Source: JAISGQ01 sp045604945
GTDB taxonomy: Bacteria; Bacillota; Clostridia; Oscillospirales; Acutalibacteraceae
NCBI GenBank assembly: GCA_045604945.1
Contig: JAZUPA010000034.1
Coordinates: forward strand, 1 to 42,191
Reading direction: 5' to 3'
Length of the DNA: 42,191 nucleotides
In this document: positions 6,930 to 14,730 of the stretch, in pieces
Layout of the letters: each line of letters opens with the position of its first letter
Numbering within the stretch: the first letter of the stretch is position 1
Position numbers and translations under genes: made by a program
The notes under the pieces: model-generated
Told to the model about the DNA's origin: nothing
What the model saw: only the letters and a program-made list of their open reading frames with translations
Databases searched by the model: none

Positions 6930-8717
6930 ATGTTTAACCTCCTGAACGGAGCAGCTGCCGCTGTCGGTTCGCTGTTTTCAAGGAAGTCTATGCACGGGCT
7001 CGATGATTCGGGTGAACCCCGACAAAGCGTGATCACTGCAATTTACCGTACCAGCTGCCTCTACGGCATGCAGATACAGCGTAAGTTCAACATGGTCATC
7101 AGAAAAACAAAAAAACTGCTCAGACCCTGCGGAAAATTTATTGCCCGTAAGTTTGATTCCGCTGTGGTTCAGCCTGTGCATACCACAAGAGTTACATTCT
7201 CAGAAATCAAAGAGGAATTCAGAATTGCAAAACCCCGAATCGATGCCGCAAGAAAAAACGGTGTCGTTGCTGCAGCAAAGGCAGGCGTCGGTGTGGCAGC
7301 AAGCTCTGCGGTGAAGCATAAGTCCTTCCTCGCAAGTGTATTCAACATTATTCTTCCGCTCATCTGTCTGTTAATACTGTCTGCCACTGTCAGCGCAGTA
7401 TTTAACCGCGACTATGCTCTGGCGGTGGAATGCGGCGGCGAAACCGTCGGTTATGTTTCCAATGAAAGCACCTTTACAGAAGCCGCTCAGATTGTCAATT
7501 CCCAGCTGCTCAGTACCAGCCGCGAGATCGAAGCAAATCTCCAGCCCTCATACAAGCTGGCTGCTGTCGATCCTTCAGCTGTCAAGAATTCCACCCAGCT
7601 TGCCGAAAGCATGCTCTACGGAAACACTGATATTGAAGAGGCTTACGGTCTTTTCATCGACGGCGAGCTTGTAGGCGCTATCCGAAGCGAGGGCGACCTG
7701 AGCTTCATTCTGGACGAATTCACAGACAGCTTCAACACCTCAACTCAGAAGGGAACTCTGAGCTTTGTTCAGGATGTGGAAGTAAAAAGCGGTCTGTTCG
7801 CCTCCAATGACGTTGTTTCCGCTCAGGAGCTTCGCGAAATTATCAGAGGAACAAAGACTGTTATCAAGAATCACACGGTCAAGTCCAGCAACACTATCAC
7901 AAAGCTGCTTTCAACCTACGGCATGACCGAGGAACGCTTCTATGAGCTCAATCCCGAGGTCAGAGATACCGGTCTCATTGCAGGAACCAAGGTAAAGGTC
8001 GAAACCGATGTTCCTGTTCTCGAGGTAAAATGTGTTGTTGTCCGTCAGTACACCGTCAGTGTTGCCTTCAAGACAACCACTGTCAAGGACTCCACCAAAT
8101 ACACCAACTACAAGAAGCTCAAGACCACAGGTCAGAAGGGTACCAATAAGGTAACCGAGGAAATAATCTATGTAGGCGGCGTTGAGCAGAGCCGAAAGGT
8201 CATTGAGACCGAAGTTCTCAAGGCTCCCATTGACGAGGTTTACGTTGTCGGCACCAAAAAGATACCCACTTCTTCTGGCGGTTCGGGCGGAGGCGGCGGC
8301 TCCGGCGGCGGTTCGGGCGGAGGCGGAAGAACTCCTACAGGCATGTTCACATGGCCTGTCCCCGGCGTAAGACACGTTTCCTCCTACTATGGTCCCCGTT
8401 GGGGCAAGCTGCACAAGGGTATTGATATTTCCACCAGCGGCATTTACGGCAGAACGGTCGTTGCTGCTGCAGGCGGAAAGGTCACAAGAGCCGGCTGGTT
8501 CTCAAGCTATGGCTACTGTATCGATATCCAGCACAGCAACGGCTATCTGACAAGATATGCTCACCTGAGCAAAATCAACGTCAGCGTCGGTCAGACCGTT
8601 TCAAAGGGTCAGTCAATCGGCAAGGTAGGCAACAGCGGTAACTCCACCGGTCCTCACCTGCACTTTGAGATACGACTTAACGGAAACACCAAAAACCCCA
8701 TGAATTACTACAAATAA
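6930..8717 (+). CDS. Membrane-anchored LysM/G5/M23 peptidoglycan endopeptidase
   Basis: A 595-residue envelope protein. Residues 1-135 are basic and presumably cytoplasmic. One membrane helix lies at about 137-157 (NIILPLICLLILSATVSAV). Outside it are a helical region, a LysM-like segment at about 310-365 (TITKLLSTYGMTEERFYELN), a G5 domain ending near residue 445 (VYVVGTKKIP), a glycine-serine linker at about 448-470, and a C-terminal M23 domain. The zinc ligands are His495 and Asp499 in HKGID and His578 in HLHFE, and His576 is the usual second active-site histidine. M23 enzymes cut peptidoglycan cross-bridges. The catalytic residues are intact, so it is probably active instead of an EnvC-like activator. 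A GAGAGGAG site precedes ATG 6930. It is monocistronic, with a terminator after it. Confidence 0.92.
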   Translation: MFNLLNGAAAAVGSLFSRKSMHGLDDSGEPRQSVITAIYRTSCLYGMQIQRKFNMVIRKTKKLLRPCGKFIARKFDSAVVQPVHTTRVTFSEIKEEFRIAKPRIDAARKNGVVAAAKAGVGVAASSAVKHKSFLASVFNIILPLICLLILSATVSAVFNRDYALAVECGGETVGYVSNESTFTEAAQIVNSQLLSTSREIEANLQPSYKLAAVDPSAVKNSTQLAESMLYGNTDIEEAYGLFIDGELVGAIRSEGDLSFILDEFTDSFNTSTQKGTLSFVQDVEVKSGLFASNDVVSAQELREIIRGTKTVIKNHTVKSSNTITKLLSTYGMTEERFYELNPEVRDTGLIAGTKVKVETDVPVLEVKCVVVRQYTVSVAFKTTTVKDSTKYTNYKKLKTTGQKGTNKVTEEIIYVGGVEQSRKVIETEVLKAPIDEVYVVGTKKIPTSSGGSGGGGGSGGGSGGGGRTPTGMFTWPVPGVRHVSSYYGPRWGKLHKGIDISTSGIYGRTVVAAAGGKVTRAGWFSSYGYCIDIQHSNGYLTRYAHLSKINVSVGQTVSKGQSIGKVGNSGNSTGPHLHFEIRLNGNTKNPMNYYK

Positions 8718-8724
8718 GCTCTTT

Positions 8725-8755
8725 CAGGCACCGCTTCTGCGGTGCCTGATTCTTT
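8725..8755 (+). terminator. terminator after the M23 peptidase gene
   Basis: A ten-base perfect stem, CAGGCACCGC with GCGGTGCCTG, and a four-base loop, followed by ATTCTTTA. It starts seven bases after the stop codon. Confidence 0.85.
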
Positions 8756-8824
8756 ATCCGCAAGCGCTATATGTAAACAATTTGTAAAACTGGCGTTAAT
8801 ATTATTCTAAAATCAAAATTTTAC

Positions 8825-8853
8825 TTTTCATTTTTATTGCAAAGTGTTATAAT
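8825..8853 (+). promoter_or_regulatory. murA promoter
   Basis: TATAAT at 8848-8853 with TTTTCA (8825-8830) 17 bases upstream. It leaves an untranslated leader of about 110 bases before murA, in which I see no strong structure. Confidence 0.6.
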
Positions 8854-8972
8854 AGCTTGCGGTTGTTACTGCCTTAAATTTGATGCAGGCAGGTCAATTG
8901 TACCAATTCCTGACAGGTTCAGTATGTTTTGTGCTTGATATATAACACACAGTTAGAGGAGTGCGTTTTGCA

Positions 8973-10235
8973 TTGGATAAGTTCGTTATAAACGGTCCTA
9001 CAAGGCTGCACGGCAGCATTACTGTCGGCGGAGCAAAAAATGCGGCTGTTGCTATTATTCCTGCCACCATTCTCGCCGGGGATGTATGCCGTATAGAAAA
9101 TCTCCCCGATATAAGCGATGTAAATGTTCTTTCTGAAATTCTCAAAAGCCTCGGCGCTGTTGTCAACAGACCCGAGCCTTCTGTTCTTGAAATCGACCCC
9201 AGACCTATAAGCACCCATATTGCAGACAACGACATGGTCAGAAAGATGCGTGCTTCGTACTATCTTTACGGCGCGCTTCTCGGTCGTTACTGCAAAGCCC
9301 GTGTTCCCCTGCCCGGAGGCTGTTATTTCGGCGTACGCCCCATTGATCAGCATCTGAAGGGCTTCGAGGCTCTGGGCGCAAGCTTTTCTGTCGATGATGG
9401 CATGGTTGAGCTGCAGGCCGAAAAGCTTGTGGGCAACAGAATATATCTTGATATAGTTTCTGTCGGCGCAACCATCAACATCATGCTCGCAGCGGTAAAG
9501 GCTGAGGGTCTTACCATAATTGAAAATGCCGCAAGAGAGCCTCACATCGTTGACCTTGCAAACTTCCTCAATTCCTGCGGTGCTGATATACTCGGCGCAG
9601 GTACAGGTACAATCAAGATCCGCGGTGTCAAGCAGCTGGGCGGTTCTACCTACTATGTCATTCCCGATCAGATCGAGGCGGGAACATACATGGTGGCAGC
9701 TGCTGCCACAGGCGGCGATCTTACCATTGAAAATGTCACTCCCAAGCACCTCGAGACCATCACCGCAAAGCTTCTCAGCATGGGCTGCAAGGTCGAGGAG
9801 TTTGATGACGCTGTAAGGGTTTCAAGGGACAAGCCCCTTACCCGCTGCAATGTAAAGACCATGCCCCACCCGGGCTTCCCCACCGATATGCAGCCTCAGA
9901 TAGGCGTTCTTATGGCACTGGCTGACGGCGTCAGCATCCTTACCGAAGGCGTCTGGGACAACCGTTTCCAGTATGTTGACGAGCTTCGCAAGATGGGCGC
10001 TCAGGTAAATGTTGACGGCAAGGTCGCAATTTACGACGGTGTAAAATCCCTTCACGGTGCTCCCGTAAAAGCTACAGACCTTCGCGGCGGTGCTGCTATG
10101 GTAATTGCTGCCATGGCTGCAGAAGGCACCACCACTATAGGTGATATTTACCACATCGAGCGCGGCTATGAAAACATGATAGACAAGCTCACCAGATGCG
10201 GTGCTGATATTTCCAGAAAAACATTCCCCGATTGA
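8973..10235 (+). CDS. murA: UDP-N-acetylglucosamine 1-carboxyvinyltransferase
   Basis: MurA transfers enolpyruvate from PEP to UDP-GlcNAc, the first committed step of peptidoglycan synthesis, in the cytoplasm. The 420-residue product starts MDKFVINGPTRLHGSITVGG and has GAKNAA with the substrate-binding lysine. The catalytic cysteine is Cys117 in PGGCYFGVRPIDQHLKG. Its presence, instead of aspartate, predicts fosfomycin sensitivity. I choose the TTG at 8973 because the AGGAG site at 8957-8961 overlaps the upstream in-frame GTG at 8961, which therefore has no room for a ribosome, and because the family normally starts MDKF. It stands alone between its own promoter and a strong terminator. Confidence 0.96.
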   Translation: MDKFVINGPTRLHGSITVGGAKNAAVAIIPATILAGDVCRIENLPDISDVNVLSEILKSLGAVVNRPEPSVLEIDPRPISTHIADNDMVRKMRASYYLYGALLGRYCKARVPLPGGCYFGVRPIDQHLKGFEALGASFSVDDGMVELQAEKLVGNRIYLDIVSVGATINIMLAAVKAEGLTIIENAAREPHIVDLANFLNSCGADILGAGTGTIKIRGVKQLGGSTYYVIPDQIEAGTYMVAAAATGGDLTIENVTPKHLETITAKLLSMGCKVEEFDDAVRVSRDKPLTRCNVKTMPHPGFPTDMQPQIGVLMALADGVSILTEGVWDNRFQYVDELRKMGAQVNVDGKVAIYDGVKSLHGAPVKATDLRGGAAMVIAAMAAEGTTTIGDIYHIERGYENMIDKLTRCGADISRKTFPD

Positions 10236-10236
10236 T

Positions 10237-10276
10237 AAAAAGACAGGATACATGTTTTCATGTATCCTGTCTTTTT
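10237..10276 (+). terminator. murA terminator
   Basis: An 18-base perfect stem (AAAAAGACAGGATACATG and its complement) around a TTTT loop, ending in a T run, directly after the murA stop codon. Confidence 0.93.
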
Positions 10277-10321
10277 GTGCCTGCATTACCGCTTCCCGCA
10301 TGAATACATATTTCATAGAAT

Positions 10322-10350
10322 TTGACAACTACGGTATTCAATGTTATACT
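10322..10350 (+). promoter_or_regulatory. promoter of the lipoprotein gene
   Basis: Consensus TTGACA at 10322-10327 and TATACT at 10345-10350, spaced 17 bases. This is one of the strongest promoters in the window, although it drives a small gene of unknown role. Confidence 0.8.
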
Positions 10351-10384
10351 TCAGAATATAATGTTTCAAAAATAAGGTGATGTG

Positions 10385-10957
10385 ATGAAAAAATCAGTTT
10401 TTATCTTTATTCTTGCGTTATCTTTATTTTTGCACATGCTCGGCTGCAGCCAAGAAGTAAGGGAGGATAACACAATGGGCGCAGAGAATACAATAAATTT
10501 TAAATTTGAGACTCTTGATGATTTTTCAATACTCTCCGGAAGTTCATATTTCATGGATTTCGGCACAATGAATTCCGAAGATGATGCCGCAATTACCGAA
10601 GGAAAGCTGCTGACAGTTTTCGGTGAGCCTGCGCAAAAAAGCGAAAATTACGAAAACTCATTCAACTATATTATTCGCGCAACTTCTGACGACGGGCAAT
10701 CCGTTATCCTCAACGTTTATAACGTAGGTGTTGTTCATATCGGTGCCATACAGCAGGATGATTTTGCAAAAGCAGCGGCAGAAGCTCTTATTGAATATGT
10801 TTCCGCTGCCGCTCCCTCGGATTTTGAGCGCACAGTTTACTATCTGGACTTTAATATTCAGATAGACATAAAGGTTAAAAACGGAACTGCATCAATTGAG
10901 CATTCTGAAATATCCGATGAAAAGGCTTCCGAGCTTTTCAATGAGTGGTATAGCTGA
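10385..10957 (+). CDS. Putative lipoprotein of unknown function
   Basis: I do not recognise this 190-residue protein. It has a lipoprotein signal: MKKS, a hydrophobic core, then HMLGC, which would place the lipid-modified cysteine at residue 21. The mature part is acidic, with no further membrane helix and no metal motif, and reads as mixed alpha/beta, with a segment of the kind FGEPAQKSENYENSFNYIIRA near residues 78-98. The protein would be displayed on the outer face of the membrane. An AAGGTGA site ends four bases before ATG 10385. An in-frame GTG at 10382 is too close to it. It is transcribed alone from a near-consensus promoter and ends at a shared bidirectional terminator. Confidence 0.75.
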   Translation: MKKSVFIFILALSLFLHMLGCSQEVREDNTMGAENTINFKFETLDDFSILSGSSYFMDFGTMNSEDDAAITEGKLLTVFGEPAQKSENYENSFNYIIRATSDDGQSVILNVYNVGVVHIGAIQQDDFAKAAAEALIEYVSAAAPSDFERTVYYLDFNIQIDIKVKNGTASIEHSEISDEKASELFNEWYS

Positions 10958-11001
10958 CACCCATCATTGATATCAAAGCGCACACCACAATCCATAAAAC
11001 A

Positions 11002-11031
11002 AAAAAGCTACGGTGCATGCCGTAGCTTTTT
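11002..11031. terminator. bidirectional terminator between convergent genes
   Basis: Twelve-base perfect arms AAAAAGCTACGG and CCGTAGCTTTTT around TGCATG. The A run and T run flank it on both sides, so it serves the lipoprotein gene on the plus strand and the miniprotein gene on the minus strand. Confidence 0.92.
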
Positions 11032-11038
11032 GCTTTAT

Positions 11039-11188
11039 TTACTGAATGGAGCAATCGATGTAATGCTCAAGCTCCTCATCTTCCTTACGCTTCTTCTCAA
11101 GCATAAGAACCGCAGTGGTAATGGACGCAACGATCGCTGCGATTGCGGTGATAACACCAAGGATCACCCAGGGATTGGACTTCTTCAT
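11039..11188 (-). CDS. 49-residue single-pass membrane miniprotein
   Basis: A short frame on the minus strand, 49 residues, starting MKKSNPWVILGVITAIAAIV. One hydrophobic helix spans about residues 7-30, followed by a strongly charged tail (EKKRKEDEELEHYID) that would face the cytoplasm. Three things support that it is a gene: a GGAGG site about 11 bases before ATG 11188, a near-consensus promoter (TTGACA, 17 bases, TATCAT) upstream, and a terminator directly after the stop. I do not recognise a family with certainty; small proteins of this shape are often annotated in Clostridia as YtxH-like or hypothetical. Function is unknown. Confidence 0.75.
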   Translation of the reverse strand: MKKSNPWVILGVITAIAAIVASITTAVLMLEKKRKEDEELEHYIDCSIQ

Positions 11189-11268
11189 AAAGTTACGCAC
11201 CTCCAGAATTCAATATCTCTTTTATCTCTTAACAGGGCTTTCTCTGCCCTTTCTCCTGTCTTGAATAT

Positions 11269-11297
11269 ATGATAATATCTTTGACCGCTCTTGTCAA
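11269..11297 (-). promoter_or_regulatory. promoter of the membrane miniprotein gene
   Basis: Minus-strand TTGACA (11297-11292) and TATCAT (11274-11269), spaced 17 bases, about 80 bases before the start codon. Confidence 0.72.
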
Positions 11298-11393
11298 TTA
11301 TATCCATTCCATTTTTACATAACTTTTACGATTTTCCCAAGTCCTGTTCATTTTTCTGATGCATTGTGCTATAAATTTTCCCATACAAAGCAA

Positions 11394-11418
11394 AAAAGCA
11401 GAGACAAGCTCTGCTTTT
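11394..11418 (-). terminator. rpsT terminator
   Basis: AAAAGCAGAG and CTCTGCTTTT form a ten-base stem around ACAAG just after the rpsT stop, followed on the minus strand by a short T run. Confidence 0.85.
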
Positions 11419-11433
11419 AAATCAAAAGGTACA

Positions 11434-11691
11434 TTAGGAAGCCTTATTTGCCTTACGAGCGATAGCGGACTTCTTTCTTGCAGCGGTATTCTTATGAAGA
11501 ATTCCCTTTGCAACAGCCTGATCGATCTTCTTCATTGCAAGGCGGACAGCCTCATCAGTATTCTCCTGATTTGCGATTGCAGCATCAGCCTTTTTGATGG
11601 TGGTCTTGAGGTTGGATCTGAGAGCCTTATTGCGAAGGTTCTTAGTCTCAGTGACCTTAACTCTCTTCTTAGCAGACTTAATGTTGGGCAT
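11434..11691 (-). CDS. rpsT: 30S ribosomal protein S20
   Basis: S20 binds 16S rRNA in the body of the small subunit and is needed early in its assembly. The 85-residue, lysine-rich product starts MPNIKSAKKRVKVTETKNLRNKALRS, the family's signature start, and is three helices throughout. I use the ATG at 11691; a GGAGG site lies eight bases upstream. A longer frame from 11745 would overlap the promoter and that site. The gene is a single transcription unit with its own promoter and terminator. Confidence 0.97.
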   Translation of the reverse strand: MPNIKSAKKRVKVTETKNLRNKALRSNLKTTIKKADAAIANQENTDEAVRLAMKKIDQAVAKGILHKNTAARKKSAIARKANKAS

Positions 11692-11732
11692 TAACGATAC
11701 ACCTCCTTGCTTTCTTACAGTCGCGTGCAGAT

Positions 11733-11761
11733 ATTGTAGCACCATTCATTCAAAAAAGCAA
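11733..11761 (-). promoter_or_regulatory. rpsT promoter
   Basis: Minus-strand TTGCTT (11761-11756) and TACAAT (11738-11733), spaced 17 bases, giving a leader of about 35 bases before the start codon. Confidence 0.6.
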
Positions 11762-11801
11762 CTGTTTTTTTTGCACAACTGATTTTTTGTCTGTGATTTT
11801 G

Positions 11802-12281
11802 TCATTTATGATATTTTGAGCCGTTATTTATGCAAAATGCACGATATATCTGCTCACACAGCATCACTCTGGCGAGCTGATGGGGGAATGTCATGGGAGA
11901 CATTGAAAGCTTTACCTTTGCTTTTGCCTTGACATTATCGGACAGTCCGAAGGAGCCTCCGATAATGAAGCACATTCCTCTTCCCTCCATGGCTGTTCTT
12001 TCTGCAAGGGCTGCCAGCTGCTCCGAAGAATGGGGTTTTCCCTCGATGCACATGGCTATTATATCGCTGCCTGCAGGACACTTTGCGAGAATACTCTTTC
12101 CTTCTGCATCCAGTCCTGCCTCTATCTGCGCCCTTGACGGGTTGTCTGGCAATCTGTGCTCTTCAATTTCGATTATTGAAAATTTACTGTAAGCAGACAT
12201 ACGCTTTGAATATTCGGCACAGGCATCGCGCCAGTACTGCTCTTTAAGCTTTCCGACACATATTATCCTTACATCCTGCAT
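11802..12281 (-). CDS. rlmH: 23S rRNA (pseudouridine-1915 N3)-methyltransferase
   Basis: RlmH is an SPOUT-type knotted methyltransferase that modifies pseudouridine 1915 in helix 69 of 23S rRNA on assembled ribosomes, using S-adenosylmethionine. The product is 159 residues, the usual size. Conserved parts are the start VRIICVGKLKEQYW, the cofactor loop FIIGGSFGLSDNV, and the C-terminal knot SMSPMTFPHQLARVMLCEQI ending in the family's terminal YHK. The start codon overlaps the stop of the upstream walJ-like gene by one base, so translation is coupled. The pairing of rlmH with a YycJ/WalJ hydrolase is also seen in Bacillus. Confidence 0.97.
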   Translation of the reverse strand: MQDVRIICVGKLKEQYWRDACAEYSKRMSAYSKFSIIEIEEHRLPDNPSRAQIEAGLDAEGKSILAKCPAGSDIIAMCIEGKPHSSEQLAALAERTAMEGRGMCFIIGGSFGLSDNVKAKAKVKLSMSPMTFPHQLARVMLCEQIYRAFCINNGSKYHK

Positions 12282-13063
12282 CAGAACACCACCATTTCGC
12301 CGCCGTCAGGATTCAGCACAGACAGCGTATAATCATAGCCCATCTTCATTCCCTCTTTTGTCAGCGCGTCATAAGCAGTGCTGTAGGCAAGCTCGGAGGT
12401 GTTGTTATCCTGACTTATATGACCGAGGAAGAATCTCGTTGAGCCTTCTCTTACAAGCTCTGCAAGCTCCGCTGCGCAGGCAGGATTTGAAAGATGCCCC
12501 AGCTCCGAAAGTATTCTCTGCTTTGTTATGGGGGGATAAGGTCCTCTGCGAAGCATTGTCTCGTCATGGTTTGATTCGATTATCACTGCGTCACTGCCCC
12601 GTATGGCTTTGCGTACCGTTTCCGTTACATAGCCCATGTCCGTTGCAAGGGCTATTTTTCTGCCGTCAGCGGTCAGCACTGTATATCCGCAGCTTTCTGA
12701 CGCATCATGGGATGTTGCAAAGGAGCATATCCTCATTTCGGGCAGCTCTGTCCTGCCCTGCATCAGGTGGTATTCAACGCCGCTGAGATGCCCGCTGCTG
12801 TGCATTGCGCGAAGGGTTCCTTCGGTTGCATACACAGGTATTTTGTACTTTCCTGCAAAAACACGCACTCCTGCCACATGGTCAATATGCTCATGGGTTA
12901 TGAATATGGCGGCTATGCTTTCGGGGTTTACCTCCCTCTGCTCAAGGGCTGTGCATATCTTTTTTGCGCTTACTCCGGCATCTATCATTACATATCTGCC
13001 CGAGCAGCCGATAATTGTGCAGTTTCCTCTGCTTGATGAAAATAGGGAACTTATGCGAGCCAA
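12281..13063 (-). CDS. walJ: Metallo-beta-lactamase-fold hydrolase, YycJ/WalJ-like
   Basis: A 260-residue metallo-hydrolase with the motif THEHIDH (His57, His59, Asp61, His62) that binds two metal ions. The start MARISSLFSSSRGNCTII is characteristic of the YycJ/WalJ branch, in which the family shows phosphodiesterase or 5'-3' exonuclease activity and has been linked to DNA mismatch repair and wall homeostasis in Firmicutes. The precise substrate here is inferred. The start is a TTG at 13063, with GAGAGGAG about seven bases upstream. It lies 22 bases after the plsC-like gene and overlaps rlmH by one base. Confidence 0.88.
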   Translation of the reverse strand: MARISSLFSSSRGNCTIIGCSGRYVMIDAGVSAKKICTALEQREVNPESIAAIFITHEHIDHVAGVRVFAGKYKIPVYATEGTLRAMHSSGHLSGVEYHLMQGRTELPEMRICSFATSHDASESCGYTVLTADGRKIALATDMGYVTETVRKAIRGSDAVIIESNHDETMLRRGPYPPITKQRILSELGHLSNPACAAELAELVREGSTRFFLGHISQDNNTSELAYSTAYDALTKEGMKMGYDYTLSVLNPDGGEMVVF

Positions 13064-13085
13064 GAAATTACTCCTCTCGGTTATT

Positions 13086-14333
13086 TTAAACGCCGAAGTA
13101 ATCCATCGGCTTGCCCTTTGCCCACAGCTTCAGGGCATTGTAGTTGAGCATGTATTTGTAGGAAGAACGAACACGCTCACTCTTTAAGTCTATGTAGGTC
13201 TCTCCTCCTACAGAGAAGGAAAGGTGGGTGCGGTTTGTTGCCCTGAGCTTTTCGATCTTATCAAAGTACCATACCTCGTCGATTCCCTCTCCGTGAAGCT
13301 CGAAGCGGTCGGAATACATATAGAACGTACCCTTGCCTGCTGTTGCTTTTTCGTGAGCCTTTTCGGATTCGATGATAATCTCATCCTCATCAACAAATAT
13401 GGGAGTCTTGCCTGTCAGGTCATATTCGCCCTCTTCTATGCAGCGGACGATTTCTTTTCTCTGCCACTCATCCCAGTCGGTGATGTTGTCAAAAATAACA
13501 TTCTCACCCTCAAAGAAGCCGTACTCGTTATAGGTGACACTGTAGCCGCAGGCTTCGCAGGAGAATACATCTCCCACTCCGTGAAGTCTGCACATTGCTC
13601 CGCAGGAGGGGCATCTGTAAAGGGAGGTTTCAAGCTCAAGAGCCAGGTCCTTGCCCTTATACTTATACATTTTTTCTCTCTGGGTCACATAGGCATCCAC
13701 CATGAGGTTTTCACAGATGCACTGATGAAGCTCATCAACGCTCATCGCTGCCACTTCCTCTGCGGTCAGCGTTCTTCTCAGCACGCACCATTCTCTCCCC
13801 TTACGCATGGTCTTTGCTGCAATGGGCTTCATGAGGAAGCTGCCTTCGATTCCGTAGAGATAGACAGGCAGTCCCAGCTGCTTTACAAGCTTTGCAGTGG
13901 CAGGAGCAATATAGCCTGTTTTTCCTGTATAGGTACATCCGCCCTCGGGGAATATGCCTATGCTTCCGCCCTCTTTCTTGCACTGCAGGATTTCCTTTAT
14001 CGCCCTGAGGTCAAGCTGAGCACGGGAGATTGCAATAGGACCGCACGCCCAGTTGATAAGCTTACCAACTTTCCACTTGAGTATATGGTCACTTGCCACA
14101 AACTGACATGCGCCGGGAATTGACGCTGCAAGTCCCACTGTATCATAATCATTGTTGTGGTTTGCCAGTACAACATACTGCTTGTACTTCGGTGTACCCT
14201 TGGGTTTTACAGTCTTTCTCCAGCCGCACTTGAGGCGGATAAACACCCTTGCAAGGGGCTTTGCAACTCCGAATATAATTCTATGGCGCAAAAGATTATA
14301 TTTTTTCTTTGTCTTTTTCTTATTTTTATCCAC
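13086..14333 (-). CDS. PlsC-like 1-acylglycerol-3-phosphate acyltransferase with zinc ribbon and C-terminal domain
   Basis: The N-terminal half (about residues 20-230) is an acyltransferase: NHNNDYD gives the catalytic HX4D (His59, Asp64), and FPEGG lies at 128-132. This enzyme class adds the second acyl chain to make phosphatidic acid. Unlike plain PlsC, which is about 240 residues, this protein has 415. At about 238-265 there is a zinc ribbon, CPSCGAMCRLHGVGDVFSCEACG. The last 110 residues form a beta-rich domain beginning GTFYMYSDRFEL that resembles PH/GRAM-like modules (inference). The start is GTG 14333 with AAGGTGG upstream. It heads the cluster with walJ and rlmH. Confidence 0.85.
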   Translation of the reverse strand: MDKNKKKTKKKYNLLRHRIIFGVAKPLARVFIRLKCGWRKTVKPKGTPKYKQYVVLANHNNDYDTVGLAASIPGACQFVASDHILKWKVGKLINWACGPIAISRAQLDLRAIKEILQCKKEGGSIGIFPEGGCTYTGKTGYIAPATAKLVKQLGLPVYLYGIEGSFLMKPIAAKTMRKGREWCVLRRTLTAEEVAAMSVDELHQCICENLMVDAYVTQREKMYKYKGKDLALELETSLYRCPSCGAMCRLHGVGDVFSCEACGYSVTYNEYGFFEGENVIFDNITDWDEWQRKEIVRCIEEGEYDLTGKTPIFVDEDEIIIESEKAHEKATAGKGTFYMYSDRFELHGEGIDEVWYFDKIEKLRATNRTHLSFSVGGETYIDLKSERVRSSYKYMLNYNALKLWAKGKPMDYFGV

Positions 14334-14730
14334 GATTGACCGCCACCTTATTCAAAAAATATTATAACATTATTATTTTAGCATATTTATTCCGCCTTTA
14401 CAATAAATAAAGTATGTTTTTCTCCCTCCCAAAGCGTTTTGTGACAAGGTATTATAACTGTTTGTTTTTTATTTCGCTTTTTTCGTTAACATAAGCTTAA
14501 AAGTTTTTAACATTATAAAACCGCACCGTTGCGCGATTTTCGATTTTTGAATTTACGCAGCAATAAGGGTTTTTCACCTTTTCCACAGAGTTTTCCACAT
14601 TTATTATGTCAACGGTGATTCTTATGTGAAAATTACGAGGGGTAATCTGAATAGCATTACTCTTTCTGCCAATAATTCTACCCGTATAACGATTCCAATG
14701 ACGCCACTCCGGCAGAAAGGTGATATTATC
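14334..14730. other. 397-base divergent intergenic region
   Basis: A+T-rich DNA between the plsC-like gene and the small membrane-protein gene. I see no gene in it. It holds two direct repeats TTTTCCACA at 14579-14587 and 14591-14599, spaced 12 bases start to start, each one base off the DnaA-box consensus. It also holds an inverted repeat, CTTTCTGCC at 14662-14670 and GGCAGAAAG at 14711-14719, whose right arm contains the ribosome binding site of the next gene. A GTG at 14626 opens a longer in-frame version of that gene. I do not favour it, but it has a weak GGTGAT site. Confidence 0.6.

Noticed and set aside
13224..14123. 299-codon plus-strand frame opposite the plsC-like gene
   Set aside because: Overlaps the acyltransferase, whose catalytic motifs are clear; the frame has no recognisable domain.
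14626..14730. 35-residue extension of the small membrane protein from GTG 14626
   Set aside because: The added residues look random and contain the inverted repeat; ATG 14731 has a better ribosome binding site. It is not fully excluded.
14334..14730. Chromosomal replication origin
   Set aside because: Only two DnaA-box-like repeats and no dnaA, dnaN or rpmH nearby; kept only as a low-level finding.
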